A stretch of DNA of 64,000 nucleotides from Paracidovorax sp031843945 (GCF_031843945.1 NZ_JAVTJJ010000002.1:816155-880154); one strand, 5' to 3'; shown: positions 24,619-33,166, counted from the first letter of the stretch. Notes: generated from the sequence alone by a model not told the origin. Made by a program: numbers and translations.

Positions 24619-25449
24619 ATGGCCGGCATGCATTTATCCACAGCACTCGCAGGCCTGGCCTGGATCGCCCTGCTGGCGGTGGGCACTTGGGCGATCAGCC
24701 TGTGGCGCCACGACGTGAGCCTGATCGACCGCGTCTGGGGGCCTTGCATTGCGGGCGCCGCTTGTGTCTACCTGGCAGTGCAGCCCGCCATCGACGCGCG
24801 CGGCATGGCCATGGTGGCGCTGGCCGTGGTGTGGGGAGTGCGGCTCTCCGCCTTCATCACCTGGCGCAACTGGGGCCATGGTGAAGACCGGCGCTACCAG
24901 GAGATTCGGGCTCGCAACCAGCCGCACTTCGGCTGGCGCAGTCTGTATCTGGTGTTCGGGTTGCAGATGCTGCTGGCCTGGATCGTGTCGGCACCGTTTC
25001 TGTCGGGCGTGCAAGGCAGCAACCCTTTGGGCTGGCTGGACGCGGCGGGCCTGGCCCTGGCAACCTTCGGCATCTTTTTTGAAGCGGTGGGCGACGCGCA
25101 AATGGCGCGCTTCAAGGCCGACCCGGCGAATCGCGGCCAAGTCATGGACCGGGGCCTGTGGCGCTACACCCGTCACCCCAATTACTTTGGCGAGGCCTGC
25201 CTGTGGTGGGGCCTGTGGTGTGTGGCGCTGGGCGGATCGGGCTGGGGCGGGGCCTGGACGATGGTGTCGCCACTGCTGATGACGGTGCTGTTGCTGCGTG
25301 TCTCAGGCGTGACCCTGCAAGAAAAAGACATCACCGAGCGCCGCCCGGCCTACCGCGACTACATCGCCCGTACCAATGCCTTCGTGCCTGGCCCGCCGCG
25401 ACGCGCCGAAAGCGTGGAGAGCGCGAAGGGCACATCCCTTCACCCATGA
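24619..25449 (+). CDS. DUF1295 (steroid-5-alpha-reductase-like) membrane protein
   Basis: A 276-residue integral membrane protein with about six helices. The C-terminal signature is YTRHPNYFGEACLWWGLW plus RRPAYRDYIARTNAFVPGPP. It belongs to the DUF1295 / 3-oxo-5-alpha-steroid 4-dehydrogenase C-terminal group, related to isoprenylcysteine methyltransferases and lipid reductases. AAGGAG lies 7 bases before the ATG at 24619. It follows the methyltransferase by 32 bases and precedes DUF2177 by 43, so it is likely in one operon. Reduction or modification of a membrane lipid is an inference. Confidence 0.87.
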   Translation: MAGMHLSTALAGLAWIALLAVGTWAISLWRHDVSLIDRVWGPCIAGAACVYLAVQPAIDARGMAMVALAVVWGVRLSAFITWRNWGHGEDRRYQEIRARNQPHFGWRSLYLVFGLQMLLAWIVSAPFLSGVQGSNPLGWLDAAGLALATFGIFFEAVGDAQMARFKADPANRGQVMDRGLWRYTRHPNYFGEACLWWGLWCVALGGSGWGGAWTMVSPLLMTVLLLRVSGVTLQEKDITERRPAYRDYIARTNAFVPGPPRRAESVESAKGTSLHP

Positions 25450-25492
25450 GCCTTGTTCTTTTCCATTCACTCTTATTGCAGGAAGCCCCACC

Positions 25493-25903
25493 ATGATCCG
25501 ACAGTTCGCCATCGCTTACGGCGTTTTCGCCATCGTCTTCCTCGCGCTCGACGCGCTATGGCTCACCGCCATGGCTGACCGGCTGTACCGGCCGGCCATC
25601 GGCCACCTGATGCGCGACGGCTTCAGCCTGGCACCAGCTGCCATCTTCTACGTGCTATACGTCGCCGGCGCCGTCGTTTTCGCCGTGCGGCCCGGGCTGG
25701 ACAGCGGCAGCTGGGCCGCAGCGATGGGCTGGGGCGCCTTGCTGGGCCTGCTGGCCTACGCCACCTACGACCTGACCAACCAGGCCACGCTGCGCGACTG
25801 GCCCTGGCAAGTGACGGTGGCCGACCTGTGCTGGGGCACGTTCGTCACCGCCATGTCGGCAGGTGCGGCCTGCTACGTGGCGCTTCGCTTCGGCTCGGAC
25901 TGA
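25493..25903 (+). CDS. DUF2177 family membrane protein
   Basis: A 136-residue protein with four hydrophobic helices (IAYGVFAIVFLALDALWL, FYVLYVAGAVVFAV, WGALLGLLAYATYDLTN, VADLCWGTFVTAMSAGAACY). It matches DUF2177, a family often found next to CFA-like genes and ECF sigma/ChrR pairs. A conserved pattern YATYDLTNQATL marks helix 3. AGGAAG precedes the ATG at 25493. It is convergent with chrR, 55 bases away. Function is unknown. Confidence 0.87.
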   Translation: MIRQFAIAYGVFAIVFLALDALWLTAMADRLYRPAIGHLMRDGFSLAPAAIFYVLYVAGAVVFAVRPGLDSGSWAAAMGWGALLGLLAYATYDLTNQATLRDWPWQVTVADLCWGTFVTAMSAGAACYVALRFGSD

Positions 25904-25958
25904 TCACACGGGTGGCAGACCAGGAGGGCTCCGCCGCTCTGGTCTGCGCGTATGGCAT

Positions 25959-26624
25959 TCACACGCCGACGAGCTTGCCGATCGTGCGGGCGATGAAACC
26001 GGCCGGCACCACATTGCCCTGCACGGATGCCAGGCAGATGCAGATGCCGTCCCCCGACACAACCGGCTTGTGACTCACGCTGTCATCGGCTCCGTCGAAA
26101 TCGCCGGCCTCGTAACGGTCACGGCCATCATGGAAAGCGCCGTACATCACCTGGGTCATTTCCAGGTCGCTGTGGCTGTGCGTGGGCAGTTTCTTGCCGG
26201 GGCCCATGCGCAGCAAAAACAGGTTGCCATCGGGGTCGTGCGGCATGGTCACGCGGCTCCAGTGCATGCCCGGGCCCACCCAGCGCCACGGCGCAATGGT
26301 GCAGCCCCGCAAAGCCTGCGGCCACCGGGCGCCAGGCGGCAAGGCAGGCCAACCGGCACCGAGCGCAGTTGCCGGCCGCCTCTTGCGAGGCTCGGCATCA
26401 CCCGCATCGATGGCAGCCATGGCGCGGGCCAGGGCTTGAGGTTCCAGCAGAACCGGATCGGTCGTTTCGAGCAGCGCACCGCCGACCGCTTCGAACTCGT
26501 GCATGCGCTGGCAACAGTGCGCGCAGTTCTCGATGTGGCTGGCAATCACGATGGCCGGTCCCGCAGGCAACTGGCCCGCGGCATAGGCCAGCAGCAAGGA
26601 GTCTTCAGGGTGATGGCGGATCAT
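25959..26624 (-). CDS. chrR: ChrR-family zinc-binding anti-sigma factor
   Basis: A 221-residue anti-sigma factor that would hold the adjacent ECF sigma inactive until singlet oxygen or a related signal. The N-terminal anti-sigma domain has the zinc ligand set H5, H30, C34, C37 (HIENCAHC). The C-terminal cupin-like domain has H149, H151, E155 and H185 (THSHSDLEM and SVSHKPVVS). These match Rhodobacter sphaeroides ChrR (H6/H31/C35/C38 and H141/H143/E147/H177) with constant offsets. The ATG overlaps the rpoE stop by four bases (ATGA), indicating coupled translation. Confidence 0.93.
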   Translation of the reverse strand: MIRHHPEDSLLLAYAAGQLPAGPAIVIASHIENCAHCCQRMHEFEAVGGALLETTDPVLLEPQALARAMAAIDAGDAEPRKRRPATALGAGWPALPPGARWPQALRGCTIAPWRWVGPGMHWSRVTMPHDPDGNLFLLRMGPGKKLPTHSHSDLEMTQVMYGAFHDGRDRYEAGDFDGADDSVSHKPVVSGDGICICLASVQGNVVPAGFIARTIGKLVGV

Positions 26625-27184
26625 GGCTCGAGCGCGCCCAACAGGCGGCGCAGATGGTTGACGGCAAGCCGCACGCGCGACTTCACAGTGCCCAGCGGAA
26701 TGCCCAGCTCCTCAGCGATGCGGGCGTGCGGATGTTCTTCGAAGAAAGACAGGCGAAGGATGTGCGCCTGGTCCTGCGACAGCTGGCGCATGGCCTCGCG
26801 AACGCGCAACTCGCGCTCCTGGATGCTGAGCTGCTCGTCCGGTTGCGGCGCGGTGTCTTGCAGCGGCTCGGTTTCGCAGTCGCCTGCCTCCGCCACGATG
26901 GTGTGGCTTTTGCGGCGCAGCTGGTCCACCCGCAGATTGCGGGCGATGGTGAAGATCCAGGTGGAAACGCCAGCGTGCCGGGCGTCGTAGAGCGCCGCCT
27001 TGCGCCACACGCTCACCATGGTTTCCTGTGCCAGGTCTTCCGCCAACCCCTCGGGGCTGCCCAATCGCATCAGGTAGGCCTTGACCCGGGGAGCGAAGTG
27101 CTTGAAAACGGCGGCAAACGCCTGTCGGTCCTGGCGGGCCGCCACGGCCTGGATCCAGGCGCTCAGCTCGTCGCTGTTCGGCAT
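26621..27184 (-). CDS. rpoE: ECF RNA polymerase sigma factor (RpoE/EcfG11-like, ChrR-controlled)
   Basis: A 187-residue group IV sigma factor. Region 2 spans AAVFKHFAPRVKAYLMRLGS to IFTIARNLRVDQLRRK, and region 4 is LSQDQAHILRLSFFEEHPHA to GTVKSRVRLAVNHLRRLL. The start at 27184 (MPNSDELSAW) gives the usual family length. Upstream ATGs at 27283 and 27412 are disfavoured because a predicted sigma-E-type promoter (27288-27317) would start transcription near 27281. It forms a sigma/anti-sigma operon with chrR. Flanking lipid-modifying genes on both sides are likely targets. Confidence 0.93.
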   Translation of the reverse strand: MPNSDELSAWIQAVAARQDRQAFAAVFKHFAPRVKAYLMRLGSPEGLAEDLAQETMVSVWRKAALYDARHAGVSTWIFTIARNLRVDQLRRKSHTIVAEAGDCETEPLQDTAPQPDEQLSIQERELRVREAMRQLSQDQAHILRLSFFEEHPHARIAEELGIPLGTVKSRVRLAVNHLRRLLGALEP

Positions 27185-27287
27185 CGAGCCGCTGGGAGGG
27201 TGCGTGGTCACTATCGACAAGTAGGGCGGCCGTGGCCTTGCCGGTGCGGCAGGCCAATCTGACAACAGGTGGGCGGTGGTCATGCTG

Positions 27288-27317
27288 CTGTTACGCAACG
27301 CTCGCGGCATTAGATCA
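27288..27317 (-). promoter_or_regulatory. Candidate autoregulated ECF promoter of rpoE-chrR
   Basis: On the minus strand TGATCT (27317-27312) is followed by 18 bases and TAACAG (27293-27288). The consensus recalled for Rhodobacter sigma-E is TGATCC-N18-TAAGA. The position gives a 5' leader of about 97 bases before the preferred rpoE start. A matching plus-strand site for the divergent FAD gene was sought and not found. Confidence 0.5.
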
Positions 27318-27378
27318 CAGCACTGATGTCCAAGACATGCGCAGGAATCCAAACGGTCCCCTACGCCGTACAACACGC

Positions 27379-28782
27379 ATGTCTTATTTGGAAGTGCACA
27401 AAAACAATGCAACGGGACAGCCGCTGGATGGCCCCATGGGCGCTTTGGGCGCTGGCCGTGCGGAGGGCGCGCTGGATGTGGCCGTGATCGGCAGTGGGAT
27501 TGCCGGCCTGTCTGCCGCGTGGCTGCTGTCCAGCCGACACCGGATCACCCTGTTCGAAGCCGATGACCGCGCTGGCGGCCACAGCCACACGGTGGATGTG
27601 CCCTCTGCCGAGGGGCGAGTGCCGGTGGACACGGGTTTTATCGTCTACAACGACTTGGCCTACCCGAATCTGACGGCTCTCTTTCAGCATTTGGATATCG
27701 CCACGGTAGCAACCGACATGTCATTCGGCGTGAGCCTGGACAGGGGAGCGCTGGAATACAGTGGCTCTGGCCTGAGTGGGCTTTTCGCGCAACGCAAAAA
27801 TTGGCTGCGCCCGCGCTTTTGGCACATGCTGCGCGATCTGGTTCGCTTCTACCGGCAAGCCCCCCGCCTGGCACCCCAATTGGGGCTGATGTCGCTGGAC
27901 GAATTTCTGGACCGTCACGGCTACGGCCGGGCCTTTCGCGAAGACCATCTGTACCCCATGGCAGCAGCGATCTGGTCTACGCCAGCCCAGCAGGTAGGCA
28001 AGTATCCGGTCGAGGCCTTTGTGCGGTTCTGCGAAAACCACCACTTGCTGAATCTGGGGGACCGTCCGGCCTGGCGCACTGTGCGGGGCGGCAGCCGCAA
28101 CTACGTTCAGCGGCTCACGGCGGCGCTGGGCTCGGGCCTGCGGCTGGACAACGCTGCGGTGGAAATTCGCCGCACGCCCGGCGGAGTCTTCGTTCGCACG
28201 GCAGACGCGCGGGAATCGCGCCGGTACGACCAGGTGGTGATAGCGACCCACGCAGACCAGGCGCTGCGCTTGCTGCCGCAACCAAGCGAGGAAGAAAAAG
28301 AACTGCTTGGCGCTTTTCAATACAGCCGCAACCGGGCGATATTGCACACAGACCCTGCCCTCATGCCACGCCGCAAGGCCGTCTGGTCCAGCTGGAACTA
28401 TCTGGCTGACCGGACGCAGGCCGAAGGCCTGTGTGTGAGTTACTGGATGAACCGGTTGCAACCTTTGCCGGCCAGCCAGGATTGGTTTCTGACATTGAAC
28501 CCGCTGCAGGAGCCTGCGGCGCAACACCACATTCATACGCAGATCTACGAGCATCCGCTGTTCGATGCACACGCCATGCGCGCTCAACACGCTCTTTGGT
28601 CGCTGCAAGGGCGCCAGCGCACCTGGTTTTGCGGCGCCTATTTCGGCTCAGGCTTTCATGAAGACGGCTTGCAGGCCGGACTGGCCGTGGCGGAAGCGCT
28701 GGGCGGGGTACGGCGGCCCTGGAGCGTGGCCAACGAATCCGGCCGCATTCACCTGCGGCCGACTGAGGCGCGGCCGGCATGA
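27379..28782 (+). CDS. FAD-dependent amine-oxidase-fold protein, UfaD-like fatty acid desaturase candidate
   Basis: A 467-residue flavoprotein with a Rossmann FAD motif at about residues 34-50 (VAVIGSGIAGLSAAWLLSS) followed by the amine-oxidase DDRAGGHSHT pattern. The C-terminal FAD-contact segment is near CGAYFGSGFHEDGLQAG. The homologous protein beside Rhodobacter rpoE-chrR (UfaD) desaturates methylated acyl chains during furan fatty acid synthesis, and that role is inferred here. The ATG at 27379 has no clear Shine-Dalgarno; a later ATG at about 27436 is possible. It is divergent from rpoE. Its stop overlaps the DUF1365 start (ATGA). Confidence 0.87.
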   Translation: MSYLEVHKNNATGQPLDGPMGALGAGRAEGALDVAVIGSGIAGLSAAWLLSSRHRITLFEADDRAGGHSHTVDVPSAEGRVPVDTGFIVYNDLAYPNLTALFQHLDIATVATDMSFGVSLDRGALEYSGSGLSGLFAQRKNWLRPRFWHMLRDLVRFYRQAPRLAPQLGLMSLDEFLDRHGYGRAFREDHLYPMAAAIWSTPAQQVGKYPVEAFVRFCENHHLLNLGDRPAWRTVRGGSRNYVQRLTAALGSGLRLDNAAVEIRRTPGGVFVRTADARESRRYDQVVIATHADQALRLLPQPSEEEKELLGAFQYSRNRAILHTDPALMPRRKAVWSSWNYLADRTQAEGLCVSYWMNRLQPLPASQDWFLTLNPLQEPAAQHHIHTQIYEHPLFDAHAMRAQHALWSLQGRQRTWFCGAYFGSGFHEDGLQAGLAVAEALGGVRRPWSVANESGRIHLRPTEARPA

Positions 28783-29594
28783 CGGCAGTCGCCAGCTCGT
28801 CGGCTTTGTACACCGGCTGGGTGATGCACCGCCGCCTGCGCCCGCGGCGTCACCGGCTGCGGTATGGCGTGTATTCGCTGCTGATCGACCTGGACGAGCT
28901 ACCCGCCTTGCACGACCGGTTGCGCTGGTTCTCCGTGAACCGATTCAATCTTTTCAGCTGGCACGAGCGCGACTACGGGGACGGCGCGGCACGCGGGTTG
29001 CGCACCTATATTGAGGATCAACTGCGTGCGGCAAATCTGCGCCCCGGCGGAGCGATCCATCTGCTGACCATGCCGCGCATCCTGGGATATGCGTTCAATC
29101 CCCTGAGCGTGTATTTTTGCCACGATCTGGACGGCCGGCTTCAGGCCATCCTGTACGAAGTGAACAACACGTTTGGAGAGCGGCACAGCTACCTGCTGCC
29201 CTGCCCACCCGAGCACGACAGGCAAGCTGCCGGCCTGGTTCGCCAGACCTGCGCCAAGAATTTCCACGTGTCACCGTTTTTGGGGCTGGACATGTACTAT
29301 GACTTCTCGGTGTCGCCGCCCAGCCCGATTACGCCCGATCTTCGGATACACATCGACGCGCGCGCCGAGCAGGGCGTGATGCTTACCGCCGACCTGCAAT
29401 CCATTCGCCGGCCGCTAACCGACGCTACCTTGGTACGCGCTTTCTTCTCTCACCCGCTGCTCACGCTGAAAGTCATTGCAGCCATTCACTGGGAGGCGCT
29501 CAAGCTGGTGGGCAAAGGCATTCGCCTGCACCGCAAGCCGCCGCCTCCGGCACATGCCGTGAGCATCCCCCCATCTCCGCCGTCCTCTGATTGA
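28779..29594 (+). CDS. DUF1365 protein, UfaO-like oxygenase candidate
   Basis: A 271-residue DUF1365 protein with HRRLRPRRHRLRYGVYSLLI at the N-terminus and the central signature GYAFNPLSVYFCHD...LYEVNNTFGERHSYLL. KNFHVSPFLGLDMYYDF follows. The family is consistently linked to amine-oxidase-fold and CFA-synthase genes. In Rhodobacter the equivalent protein (UfaO) is reported to insert oxygen to close the furan ring; this assignment is by context and family. Translation is coupled to the FAD gene through a four-base overlap. The CFA synthase gene begins two bases after its end. Confidence 0.87.
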   Translation: MTAVASSSALYTGWVMHRRLRPRRHRLRYGVYSLLIDLDELPALHDRLRWFSVNRFNLFSWHERDYGDGAARGLRTYIEDQLRAANLRPGGAIHLLTMPRILGYAFNPLSVYFCHDLDGRLQAILYEVNNTFGERHSYLLPCPPEHDRQAAGLVRQTCAKNFHVSPFLGLDMYYDFSVSPPSPITPDLRIHIDARAEQGVMLTADLQSIRRPLTDATLVRAFFSHPLLTLKVIAAIHWEALKLVGKGIRLHRKPPPPAHAVSIPPSPPSSD

Positions 29595-29595
29595 T

Positions 29596-30906
29596 ATGCA
29601 CATTCCCTCGCCACCCCCTTCCGAGCTGGAGACGTCGCGCACGCGCGGCCGCTGGCTGCGCGCGTTAAGCGATGGACTGGCCTGGCCCTTGCGCGGCATG
29701 CTCGAGCGCATGCTGCGCCATTTGCAGGTGGGCGCGCTCTCCATCACGTTGCCGAGTGGTGCCACGCTGGAGGCCCAGGGTGCCCAACCCGGCCCGCGCG
29801 GGCTGCTGACGCTGCATCGGTGGCGGCCCGTGTGGCGCCTGCTGACCAGCGGCGACATCGGGTTGGCGCGCTCGTACCGTGATGGCGACTGGTCCACCCC
29901 CGACTTGACCGCCCTGCTCGAAGTGGGCATTCGCAATGAGGCGGCTTGGGGCTCCGCCCTGCATGCAAGCGCTCCGATGCGCTGGCTGCATCGTGCGGCA
30001 CATGGCCTGCGCCGCAACACCCGCAAGGGCAGCCGGGACAACATCTCTTTTCACTACGACCTGGGCAACGACTTCTATGCCGAATGGCTGGATGCCAGCA
30101 TGCTCTATTCCAGTGGCATTCATTCCAGCAGCGCGCAATCGCTGGAAGAAGCACAAGCCGCTAAGCTGCAGCGCATCCTGGATCAGCTGGCGCTGCAGGA
30201 AGACTCACACATTCTGGAGATCGGCTGCGGCTGGGGCGCTCTGGCCGAACGCATGGCGCTTGCAGCGCCCCGGGGCTATGTCACTGCGCTGACGCTGTCC
30301 GCCGAACAATTGCGCCATGCGGCCGCACGGGTGCGCTCGGCCGGCGTAGGCCGGCGGGTGGATCTTCGCCTGCAGGACTATCGTGATGAGACCGGCCACT
30401 ACGACCGCATCGTTTCCATCGAGATGCTGGAGGCCGTGGGCGAAGCCTACTGGCCTGAGTACTTCGAGACGATCAAGGCGCGCCTGCGCACTGGCGGGGT
30501 GGCGGTGGTGCAGACCATCACCATCGCGCAAGATCACTTCGCGCGTTACCGGGCCGAGCCGGACTTCATCCAGCGCTTCATCTTCCCGGGCGGCATGCTG
30601 CCCACCCGTGAGATCGTGCAGGCCCAGGCCGAACGCGCTGGCCTGCAACTGGTGCAAAGCGAAACCTTCGGCGAGAGCTATGCGCTCACGCTGGCTGAAT
30701 GGCGCCACCGCTTCCTGCGCGCGTGGCCCCGAATCGAGGCATTGGGTTTCGACGAAGCCTTCCGCCGTCTCTGGGTGTATTACCTGTGCTATTGCGAGGC
30801 AGGCTTCAGAACCAGCCGTGTGGATGTGGGCCTCTACACGATGACGCATGCCAGCAGCGACGGGGATACGCACACGTACGCACCAAAGCCGGCCGGAGCT
30901 TCGTAG
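29596..30906 (+). CDS. cfa: Cyclopropane-fatty-acyl-phospholipid synthase family protein
   Basis: A 436-residue enzyme that transfers a methyl(ene) group from SAM to the double bond of phospholipid acyl chains. Features are FHYDLGNDFYAEWLD (about 152-166), YSSGIHSS..LEEAQAAKLQRIL and the SAM motif ILEIGCGWGA (206-215). The EMLEAVGEAYWPEYF and FIFPGGMLP active-site segments follow. Either a true cyclopropane synthase or a UfaM-type methylase giving a branched precursor is compatible. It is the last gene of the FAD-DUF1365-CFA operon and is followed by a convergent tRNA-Arg gene. Confidence 0.93.
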   Translation: MHIPSPPPSELETSRTRGRWLRALSDGLAWPLRGMLERMLRHLQVGALSITLPSGATLEAQGAQPGPRGLLTLHRWRPVWRLLTSGDIGLARSYRDGDWSTPDLTALLEVGIRNEAAWGSALHASAPMRWLHRAAHGLRRNTRKGSRDNISFHYDLGNDFYAEWLDASMLYSSGIHSSSAQSLEEAQAAKLQRILDQLALQEDSHILEIGCGWGALAERMALAAPRGYVTALTLSAEQLRHAAARVRSAGVGRRVDLRLQDYRDETGHYDRIVSIEMLEAVGEAYWPEYFETIKARLRTGGVAVVQTITIAQDHFARYRAEPDFIQRFIFPGGMLPTREIVQAQAERAGLQLVQSETFGESYALTLAEWRHRFLRAWPRIEALGFDEAFRRLWVYYLCYCEAGFRTSRVDVGLYTMTHASSDGDTHTYAPKPAGAS

Positions 30907-30941
30907 ACACCGGGCAGGCAAAGGGTAACAAAAGGGGGAAA

Positions 30942-31017
30942 TGGTGCGGCTGGCGGGGATCGAACCCACGACCCTTGGCTTCGGAGGCCAATACTCTATC
31001 CACTGAGCTACAGCCGC
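30942..31017 (-). tRNA. tRNA-Arg (anticodon CCG)
   Basis: The minus strand folds as a 76-base cloverleaf. The acceptor stem is GCGGCTG/CAGCCGC, the D arm contains TAGCTCAGTGGATAGAG, and the anticodon stem TTGGC/GCCAA encloses the loop CTCCGAA (anticodon CCG, decoding CGG). The T arm is GTGGGTTCGATCCCCGC-like, and the genome encodes discriminator A plus CCA. Confidence 0.96.
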
Positions 31018-31068
31018 TGGAGTGTTGCGCGAGTCAGCGCGGAAACAGAGACGAATTATCGCACGGCC

Positions 31069-31689
31069 CTAGATTCGAAAACCCAAGCCTCGCAGATACG
31101 TGTCGACAACCATTCGGCTGATGGCAACCAGATCAAAGTTCGCATGATTGAGCAGCCACGCCTGAAGCAGCCCGTCGAAGACGCAGCGCAGCCCGATGGC
31201 AGCGGGCAGGGAACCGTGCTGCAAGGTGATGCCTTGATCCGCAGCGGCAGCCTTCAGATCCTGTTCAAGCTGCGACTGAAAGCCACCGCAGGCCTCAATG
31301 TGCAGATCCCGTACAACTGCCAAGTCGTCTACATATTCAATGCGAAACAGCGCGATCTCGAATACCCGGCGCATGCGCTCGTCGGAGACGATGGATCGGT
31401 GTACAAAGTCGATTCGATCCCGCACGCGCTGCATCGGCGGCAGTTGCGCAAAGGCCTCGCTGTGGTCCGTCGCATGCTGGAGGGGCAAGGTCACGCGATC
31501 CATCATTGCGTTGAACAGGTCTCCCTTGTCTTTGAAGTGCCAGTAAATGGCGCCTCGAGTCGCGCCAGCGGCGCAAGCAATGTCATTCAATGAGGCGCGT
31601 GACATGCCTTTGTCGTAAAACACCTGTTCGGCAGCGTCCAGCAAGCGCGAACGCGTGGCATCTGCATCTTGTTTGGTTCTTCTGACCAT
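31069..31689 (-). CDS. TetR-family repressor of the adjacent RND pump (AcrR/TtgR-like)
   Basis: A 206-residue regulator. The N-terminal helix-turn-helix region is ATRSRLLDAAEQVFYDKGMS to GATRGAIYWHFKDKGDLF, followed by a C-terminal ligand-binding domain of the AcrR/TtgR type (HRSIVSDERMRRVFEIALFR). The ATG at 31689 (MVRRTKQDADATR) matches family N-termini; the frame's upstream ATG at 31743 lies inside the operator. It is divergent from acrA with a palindromic operator between, so it very likely represses the pump until a toxic ligand binds. Confidence 0.93.
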   Translation of the reverse strand: MVRRTKQDADATRSRLLDAAEQVFYDKGMSRASLNDIACAAGATRGAIYWHFKDKGDLFNAMMDRVTLPLQHATDHSEAFAQLPPMQRVRDRIDFVHRSIVSDERMRRVFEIALFRIEYVDDLAVVRDLHIEACGGFQSQLEQDLKAAAADQGITLQHGSLPAAIGLRCVFDGLLQAWLLNHANFDLVAISRMVVDTYLRGLGFRI

Positions 31690-31738
31690 GGGGCGAATTT
31701 GTCTCCTGGCGGCACACTGAAAGCCCGCGCCGCAATTA

Positions 31739-31758
31739 TACATTCATGTTTGTATGTA
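31739..31758. promoter_or_regulatory. AcrR-type operator palindrome
   Basis: TACATTCA-TGTT-TGTATGTA is an inverted repeat matching at 7 of 8 positions per arm. The known AcrR and TtgR operators contain TACATACA...TGTATGTA-like arms. It lies in the divergent gap between the tetR-type gene and acrA and overlaps a possible -10 (TACAAT, 31757-31762) for the pump. Confidence 0.75.
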
Positions 31759-31873
31759 CAATCCGCCGTCCTCCCGATCCGCCCTGGGTGCGTTAGCCGT
31801 TCCCGGTGGCCGGCTATTCGGGACGCCCTTTTCTTTTCCGCTTGTAGCCCTTGCCTTTCTTCTGAGGACTCCC

Positions 31874-33148
31874 ATGCCGTGCCTGACCGACGATCTCGAA
31901 ACACATTCCGCCCCTCGCTCGCGCCATCGCAAGGCGTCGTATACCCTCGCCGCGACCTTGGCTGCCGTCCTGGTGTTGTTGAGCGCCTGCGGCAAGAAGG
32001 AAGATCCGGCTGCCGCACAAGGGCAGCCGCCGCCTCCCGCACAAGTCGGAGTCGTCACCGTCGCCCCGGGTGATGTGGGCTTGGTCACCGAATTGCCAGG
32101 TCGGCTCGAGTCCTCGCGCGTTGCCGAAGTGCGCGCCCGCGCGGCCGGCATCCTGCAAAAGCGTCTTTTCACCGAAGGCAGCGACGTGAAGGCCGGCCAG
32201 CGCCTGTTCACAATCGACAGCGCTCCCTACCAAGCCACCCTGGAAAGTGCCCAGGCCAGCGTAGCCCAGGCGGAAGCGACTGTGGCACAGGCGAAGGCGC
32301 TGGCAGAGCGGTATCGCCCTCTGGTGGCTGTGAACGCAGTCAGCAAGCAGGAATACGACAACGCCGTCGCTTCGCAGAAGACGGCGGAAGCCAACCTTGC
32401 AGCGGCCAAGGCCGGTGTTACCACCGCCCGGATCAACCTGGGCTATGCGTCCGTGACGGCGCCCATCTCGGGCCGCATTGGCCGCGCGCTGGTGACCGAA
32501 GGTGCACTGGTGGGCCAGGGCACTGCCACCGAACTGGCAGTCATCCAGCAGATCGACCCGTTGTATGTGAACTTTACGCAGTCTGCATCTGAAGCCTTGA
32601 GGCTCCGGGCGGCCTTGGCCAGCGGCAAGTACAAGCAGGCAGGCGCCGGCGCCGCCAATGTCAGCGTGGTGCTGGAGGACGGCAGCGTCTACGGAAAAAC
32701 CGGCCGCCTGCTGTTCACCGACTTGACGGTAGACCCCACCAGCGGCCAGGTGACCCTGCGCGCCGAGATCCCCAACACTGATCGGTCGTTGCTGCCAGGC
32801 CTCTACGTGCGCGTGCGCATCGAGCAGGCCCAAGTAGACAACGGCGTGCTGATGCCTCAACAGGCCGTGACGCGCTCAGCCAAGGGCGACACCGTCATGG
32901 TGGTCGGGCCAGATAACCATCTGACGCCCCGAACCGTGAAGCTCGGCCCTGCGCAGGGCACCAACTGGGTCGTCACCGAAGGCCTCAAAGCGGGCGAAAA
33001 AGTGATGGTGGACGGCTTCCAGAAGCTGCCTCGCGGCAAGCCCGGAGACCCTATCGTCGTGAATCCAGTGCCGTGGCAAGCTGCCGGCGCCAAGCCCGCC
33101 GGGGCGCCCGCCTCTGCGCCTGCCGCAACGGCACCAGCCAAACAATAA
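31874..33148 (+). CDS. acrA: RND efflux periplasmic adaptor (AcrA/MexA-like lipoprotein)
   Basis: A 424-residue membrane fusion protein linking the inner-membrane pump to the outer-membrane channel. The lipoprotein signal has the lipobox LLSAC. A barrel-sandwich/lipoyl half (AAGILQKRLFTEGSDVKAGQ), an alpha-helical hairpin rich in Ala/Gln/Glu, the second lipoyl half (YASVTAPISGRIGRALVTEG), and beta-barrel and membrane-proximal domains follow. TGAGGA sits six bases before the ATG at 31874. The longer frame from 31754 covers the promoter region. It is the first gene of acrA-acrB-oprM. Confidence 0.95.
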   Translation: MPCLTDDLETHSAPRSRHRKASYTLAATLAAVLVLLSACGKKEDPAAAQGQPPPPAQVGVVTVAPGDVGLVTELPGRLESSRVAEVRARAAGILQKRLFTEGSDVKAGQRLFTIDSAPYQATLESAQASVAQAEATVAQAKALAERYRPLVAVNAVSKQEYDNAVASQKTAEANLAAAKAGVTTARINLGYASVTAPISGRIGRALVTEGALVGQGTATELAVIQQIDPLYVNFTQSASEALRLRAALASGKYKQAGAGAANVSVVLEDGSVYGKTGRLLFTDLTVDPTSGQVTLRAEIPNTDRSLLPGLYVRVRIEQAQVDNGVLMPQQAVTRSAKGDTVMVVGPDNHLTPRTVKLGPAQGTNWVVTEGLKAGEKVMVDGFQKLPRGKPGDPIVVNPVPWQAAGAKPAGAPASAPAATAPAKQ

Positions 33149-33166
33149 AAACAAGGAGCGCGGCAC

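Noticed and set aside
27185..27378. Plus-strand ECF promoter for the FAD gene
   Set aside because: TGATGT at 27323 lacks a TAASA-like element 18 bases later; no other candidate fits.
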